Made by a program: the position numbers and the translations under genes
Part shown: positions 5,043 to 8,182 of the stretch, piece after piece
Layout of the letters: the number at the start of each line of letters is the position of its first letter
Position numbering within the stretch: position 1 is the stretch's first letter
Assembly (NCBI GenBank): GCA_031280855.1
Contig: JAITGH010000207.1
Span: forward strand, 1-8,182
Length of the DNA stretch: 8,182 nt
From: Oscillospiraceae bacterium
Lineage (GTDB): Bacteria; Bacillota; Clostridia; Oscillospirales; Oscillospiraceae
Reading direction: 5' to 3'
The notes under the pieces: generated by a model
What the model saw: the letters and a program-made list of their open reading frames with translations, nothing else
What the model was told of the DNA's origin: nothing
Databases searched by the model: none

Positions 5043-6563
5043 GTGGAAAACGGTAAAATATACCTATCCCCGGAATACGAGGTCGTTCGCAGCGATGAGA
5101 AGTGCATACGCTGCCGAGTATGCGAGCGGCAGTGCGCCGACGATGTGCACTACTATGATGCCGACGCCGATCGGATGTGCGCGCTTGACGAGAACTGCGT
5201 CAATTGCCACCGTTGCGTAAGTGTCTGTCCGACACATGCGCTTAAGATAAAGGTTAGCGAGAACCGCTTCCGCGAGAACGACAACTGGAGCGATACGAAG
5301 GTGCGAGAAGTCTACCTTCAGGCGAACTCCGGCGGCGTTATGCTTGGCGCGATGGGTACTCCTCTGAAGTACCCGACATACTGGGACAAGATACTGATCA
5401 ACGCGTCACAGGTTACGAATCCGTCGATCGATCCGCTTCGTGAGCCGATGGAGACCAGGACGTTTCTTGGTAAGAAAAACCAGAAGACTGTTCGAGATGC
5501 GGACGGCAGGCTTGTGACGAAGTTCACGTCGCCGCAGATCGAGCTTGACGCTCCGATTATGTTCAGTGCGATGAGCTACGGGTCGATTAGCTATAACGCT
5601 CACGCCAGTTTGGCAAGAGCTGCCACGGAGCTTGGAATCTGCTACAACACCGGAGAGGGCGGGCTGCACGAGGATTTCTATCCGTACGGAGCGAATACGA
5701 TCGTGCAAGTCGCGTCGGGACGGTTTGGAGTGCACGCCGACTACTTGATGGCGGGCGCGGGCATCGAGATTAAGATGGGGCAGGGAGCGAAGCCGGGAAT
5801 CGGCGGACACTTGCCGGGGCGTAAAGTCGGGCCGGACGTCTCCAGGACGCGAATGATCCCGGAAGGCTCCGACGCGATCAGTCCTGCGCCTCATCACGAT
5901 ATCTACTCGATTGAGGATCTGCGTCAGCTCGTGTACTCGCTTAAGGAAGCGACCGCGTACCGTAAGCCTGTGATCGTGAAGATCAGCGCGGTGCACAACG
6001 TCGCGGCGATTGCCAGCGGAATCGCGAGGTCAGGCGCGGATATAATCGCGATTGACGGATTCAAAGGCGGCACGGGAGCCGCGCCCAGCCGTATTCGCGA
6101 CAATGTCGGCATCCCGATCGAACTCGCGCTTGGCGCGGTTGACAGCAGACTTCGCGAGGAGGGGATTCGCGACGAAGTCAGCGTAGTTGTCGGCGGGTCG
6201 ATTCACTCCAGCACTGATGTAGTGAAAGCGATAGCGTTAGGCGCGGATGCCGTGTATATAGGTACAGCCGCATTGCTCGCACTGGGGTGCCATCTTTGCC
6301 GAAGCTGCCATAAGAACAACTGCAATTGGGGAATCGCGACTCAAAACCCAACGCTCGTCAAGCGGCTGAACCCGGACTATGGTGCGCGGAGGCTGGTAAA
6401 CTTGGTCAGCGCGTGGAAGCACGAGATTATGGAAGTTATGGGCGGCATGGGGATCAACTCGATTGAGGCGCTACGCGGGAATCGGCTAATGCTTCGCGGA
6501 GTTGACTTGAATGAGAAAGAGCTTGAGATACTGGGCATCAAGTACGCGGGGGAGAGCATATGA
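5043..6563 (+). CDS. gltB: FMN-binding glutamate synthase core with N-terminal 2[4Fe-4S] ferredoxin domain (archaeal type)
   Basis: Catalytic core of glutamate synthase, 506 residues: it condenses ammonia with 2-oxoglutarate and reduces the iminoglutarate to glutamate on FMN. The N-terminus is a bacterial ferredoxin domain with two CxxCxxCxxxC sets (Cys21/24/27/31 and Cys52/55/58/62). From about residue 80 follows the FMN TIM-barrel, with NTGEGG (202-207), KMGQGAKPGIGGHLPG (244-259) and DGFKGGTGAAP (338-348). Cys416, Cys422 and Cys427 give the CX5CX4C [3Fe-4S] ligand set of glutamate synthases, followed by WGIATQ. The start is GTG at 5043, directly after the TAA of the amidotransferase gene, with GGAGG eight bases upstream. 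The length fits archaeal-type GltS, in which the amidotransferase and the GXGXG beta-helix are separate genes. The stop overlaps the next start (ATGA). An additional Cys419 lies inside the cluster motif. Confidence 0.93.
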   Translation: MENGKIYLSPEYEVVRSDEKCIRCRVCERQCADDVHYYDADADRMCALDENCVNCHRCVSVCPTHALKIKVSENRFRENDNWSDTKVREVYLQANSGGVMLGAMGTPLKYPTYWDKILINASQVTNPSIDPLREPMETRTFLGKKNQKTVRDADGRLVTKFTSPQIELDAPIMFSAMSYGSISYNAHASLARAATELGICYNTGEGGLHEDFYPYGANTIVQVASGRFGVHADYLMAGAGIEIKMGQGAKPGIGGHLPGRKVGPDVSRTRMIPEGSDAISPAPHHDIYSIEDLRQLVYSLKEATAYRKPVIVKISAVHNVAAIASGIARSGADIIAIDGFKGGTGAAPSRIRDNVGIPIELALGAVDSRLREEGIRDEVSVVVGGSIHSSTDVVKAIALGADAVYIGTAALLALGCHLCRSCHKNNCNWGIATQNPTLVKRLNPDYGARRLVNLVSAWKHEIMEVMGGMGINSIEALRGNRLMLRGVDLNEKELEILGIKYAGESI

Positions 6564-7018
6564 AGAGAGTATTTGTTAACGAAGAGTGGTGCCTCGGATG
6601 CCGGTTGTGCGAGTACTGGTGCGCGAACGCTAACCTTGGCGGGAAGACCGCGAGCGACATGGTGCGGAATCTCAAGGGGCGTAAGATCAATGCGCGAATC
6701 CGCGTTGAGGATGGTGCGAACGACGGTAAGATCAACTTTGCGGTGCAGTGCCGTCACTGCTATGACCCTATGTGCGTCAAGTCATGCATCAGCGGAGCTT
6801 TGAGCATCTCTGACGGCGTTATCAATGTGGACACAGAGAAGTGCGTCGGATGTTTTACCTGCGTGCTGACTTGTCCGTACGGGTGCGTAATGCCGTCGGA
6901 CGATGGGCACGTCGTACAGAAATGTGAGCTTTGCCTGTCGAACGCCGTCGGTTCGCCCGCGTGCGTCGAGCATTGCCCGAACCACGCGATAGTGTATGAG
7001 GAAAGGGGAGTGCTGTAA
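6560..7018 (+). CDS. Four-cluster ferredoxin (DmsB/HycB/CooF-like electron-transfer subunit)
   Basis: Iron-sulfur protein of 152 residues, likely a soluble electron carrier for the glutamate synthase. Sixteen cysteines fall into the four-cluster pattern of the DmsB/HycB/CooF family: Cys11/14/17/21, Cys64/67/72/76, Cys95/98/101/105 and Cys122/125/135/139, predicting four [4Fe-4S] clusters. The outer sets would interleave (I with IV, II with III), as known for the family. Cys109 is an extra, non-ligand cysteine. No signal peptide or membrane segment is seen, so it should be cytoplasmic. The ATG overlaps the synthase stop by four bases (ATGA) and its own TAA overlaps the next ATG (TAATG), so translation is probably coupled on both sides. 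Similar proteins serve hydrogenases, CO dehydrogenase and formate dehydrogenase. Here the context points to linking the downstream flavoprotein with the synthase. Confidence 0.88.
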   Translation: MKRVFVNEEWCLGCRLCEYWCANANLGGKTASDMVRNLKGRKINARIRVEDGANDGKINFAVQCRHCYDPMCVKSCISGALSISDGVINVDTEKCVGCFTCVLTCPYGCVMPSDDGHVVQKCELCLSNAVGSPACVEHCPNHAIVYEERGVL

Positions 7019-8182
7019 TGCCGAAGAAACTGGTGATAATCGGCAACTCTGCCGCCGCTGTCGGCGCGATTGAAGCGGTGCGGGCGATCGACCGCGATTG
7101 GGAGATCGTCGTGATCTCCGATGAGCCGTATCATACGTACTCGAGACCGCTGATTAGCTATCTGCTATTCGGTAAGACTGATGAGCAGCGGATGAAGTTT
7201 CGTCCCGACGACTTCTATGATCGTAACGGAGTTGCGACGATGCTCGGAGTCAAGGTTACCGCGATTGACGCGAAATCGAAGACGGTCAAGTGGAACAAGG
7301 ACGGAGTGGAGGGCGAGCTTGGATATGACAAGCTGCTCGTCGCGACCGGGAGTACTCCGTTCGTTCCGCCGATGAACGGTCTTGAGACAGTCGAGCGCAA
7401 GACGACGTTCATGTCGCTCGACGACGCGAAGTATCTGGAGTCGAACGTTACTGCGGATACTCGAGTCTTCATCGTCGGCGCGGGTCTGATCGGCTTGAAG
7501 TGCGCGGAGGGTTTGAGCAAGCTTACGAGCCATATCACGGTGTGCGATCTTGCGCCGCAGATCTTGCCGAGTATCCTCGAGCCGGATCCGGCGGCACTTA
7601 TGCAAAGCTGGATCGAGTCGAACGGCGTCGAATTTTGCCTTGGCGACACCGCAGATAGATTTGAGGGCAATAGGGCTACGCTTAAGAGCGGCAAGGTTGT
7701 CGAGTTCGATGTGCTGGTACTCGCGGTTGGAGTACGCCCGAATACCGCGCTGGTTAAGGACGCGGGCGGCGAGGTGAATCGCGGGATCGTTACCGACGAG
7801 TACTGCCGCACGAGTCTTGCGGACGTTTACGCCGCCGGGGATTGCTCCGAAAGTCTGAACATCTGCACGGATCAGCGTCAGGTGCTTGCGTTGCTGCCGA
7901 ATGCGTATGCGCAGGGTTACGCGGTCGGCCGGCATGTTGCGGGACTTGACGATAAGCCGTACGACGACGCGATTGCGATGAATGCGATCGGGTTCTGGGG
8001 CAAGCATATCTTAAGCGCGGGTGCGTACGTCGGCGAACGCTATGAAGTTGTCGGCGAGGGCAACTATCGCCTGATTTGCCGCGACGGGAATCGGCTGATG
8101 GGCTTCATCTTGATCGGTGACGTCGATGGTGCGGGAATCTATACGACGATGATCCGGGAGCGGACTCCGCTTGACGGAGTTG
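7018..8182 (+). CDS. FAD/NAD(P)-dependent oxidoreductase, 3' end beyond window
   Basis: Partial flavoprotein; 388 residues are visible and the frame stays open at the window end. The N-terminal FAD Rossmann motif is IIGNSAAAVGA (7-17), with Ser-Ala-Ala replacing the usual Gly-x-x-Gly, as is common in the NirB/rubredoxin-reductase-like branch. A central NAD(P)-binding motif VGAGLIGLKCAE (153-164) and the second FAD motif VYAAGDCSE (270-278) follow. No redox-active CxxC disulfide is seen, so electrons would pass directly from FAD to a partner, probably the four-cluster ferredoxin encoded upstream. It likely plays the role of GltD, which in classical glutamate synthase combines iron-sulfur and flavin parts in one chain. 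The ATG overlaps the preceding stop (TAATG) and has GGGGAG seven bases upstream. Related proteins run to about 400-430 residues, so only a short C-terminal part should be missing. Confidence 0.9.
   Translation, partial: MPKKLVIIGNSAAAVGAIEAVRAIDRDWEIVVISDEPYHTYSRPLISYLLFGKTDEQRMKFRPDDFYDRNGVATMLGVKVTAIDAKSKTVKWNKDGVEGELGYDKLLVATGSTPFVPPMNGLETVERKTTFMSLDDAKYLESNVTADTRVFIVGAGLIGLKCAEGLSKLTSHITVCDLAPQILPSILEPDPAALMQSWIESNGVEFCLGDTADRFEGNRATLKSGKVVEFDVLVLAVGVRPNTALVKDAGGEVNRGIVTDEYCRTSLADVYAAGDCSESLNICTDQRQVLALLPNAYAQGYAVGRHVAGLDDKPYDDAIAMNAIGFWGKHILSAGAYVGERYEVVGEGNYRLICRDGNRLMGFILIGDVDGAGIYTTMIRERTPLDGV

Noticed and set aside
5406..5996. Minus-strand open frame of 196 codons inside the synthase core gene
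   Set aside because: It is antisense to the FMN-binding core with its conserved motifs and is rich in Arg and His, as expected of a shadow frame.
7165..8007. Long minus-strand open frame of 280 codons
   Set aside because: It is antisense to the flavoprotein gene, which has clear FAD and NAD(P) motifs. The arginine-rich composition is typical of a shadow frame in this GC-biased codon usage.

Overview
The window looks like an ordinary chromosomal segment from a low-to-mid GC Gram-positive bacterium, most likely an uncultured clostridial lineage (Bacillota). The reasons are AGGAGG-type ribosome binding sites with several non-ATG starts, a XerD recombinase beside a SpoIIM-like protein (a neighbourhood known from spore-formers), a YesL/DUF624 membrane protein, a TIGR04086-like membrane protein, and a split 'archaeal-type' glutamate synthase operon of the kind found in anaerobic Clostridia. 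No rRNA, tRNA, CRISPR array, transposase or phage gene is visible. I did not find a clearly new biological system. The least explained part is the noncoding stretch 2776-3280.

Layout. The left half (60-3715) is all on the minus strand. Reading in the direction of transcription: a small four-helix membrane protein (3715-3281); an intergenic stretch with a perfect 23-bp inverted repeat (3138-3188) and an intrinsic terminator (3126-3095); a good sigma-A promoter (3043-3015); a roughly 230-nt leader with repeated 7-mers that could form alternative hairpins; then a SpoIIM-like membrane protein, a XerD-type tyrosine recombinase, and a YesL/DUF624 protein with an unusual ~110-residue insertion.

The right half (3846-8182) is on the plus strand. 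It starts at a promoter with consensus -35 TTGACA, 17-bp spacing and -10 TATACT. It continues as a tightly packed operon: class II glutamine amidotransferase, FMN/iron-sulfur glutamate synthase core, a ferredoxin with sixteen cluster-pattern cysteines, and an FAD/NAD(P) oxidoreductase cut off by the window edge. The genes are joined by zero-gap or overlapping start/stop codons.

How the genes work together. The plus-strand operon encodes most of a glutamate synthase divided into separate polypeptides. The amidotransferase releases ammonia from glutamine. The FMN core condenses it with 2-oxoglutarate and reduces the product to glutamate. The flavoprotein and the polyferredoxin presumably carry electrons from NAD(P)H or ferredoxin. 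The third GltS module (the GXGXG beta-helix domain) is not present and may lie just beyond base 8182. The minus-strand genes are probably housekeeping: chromosome dimer resolution by XerD, a sporulation-type membrane protein, and membrane proteins of unknown function.
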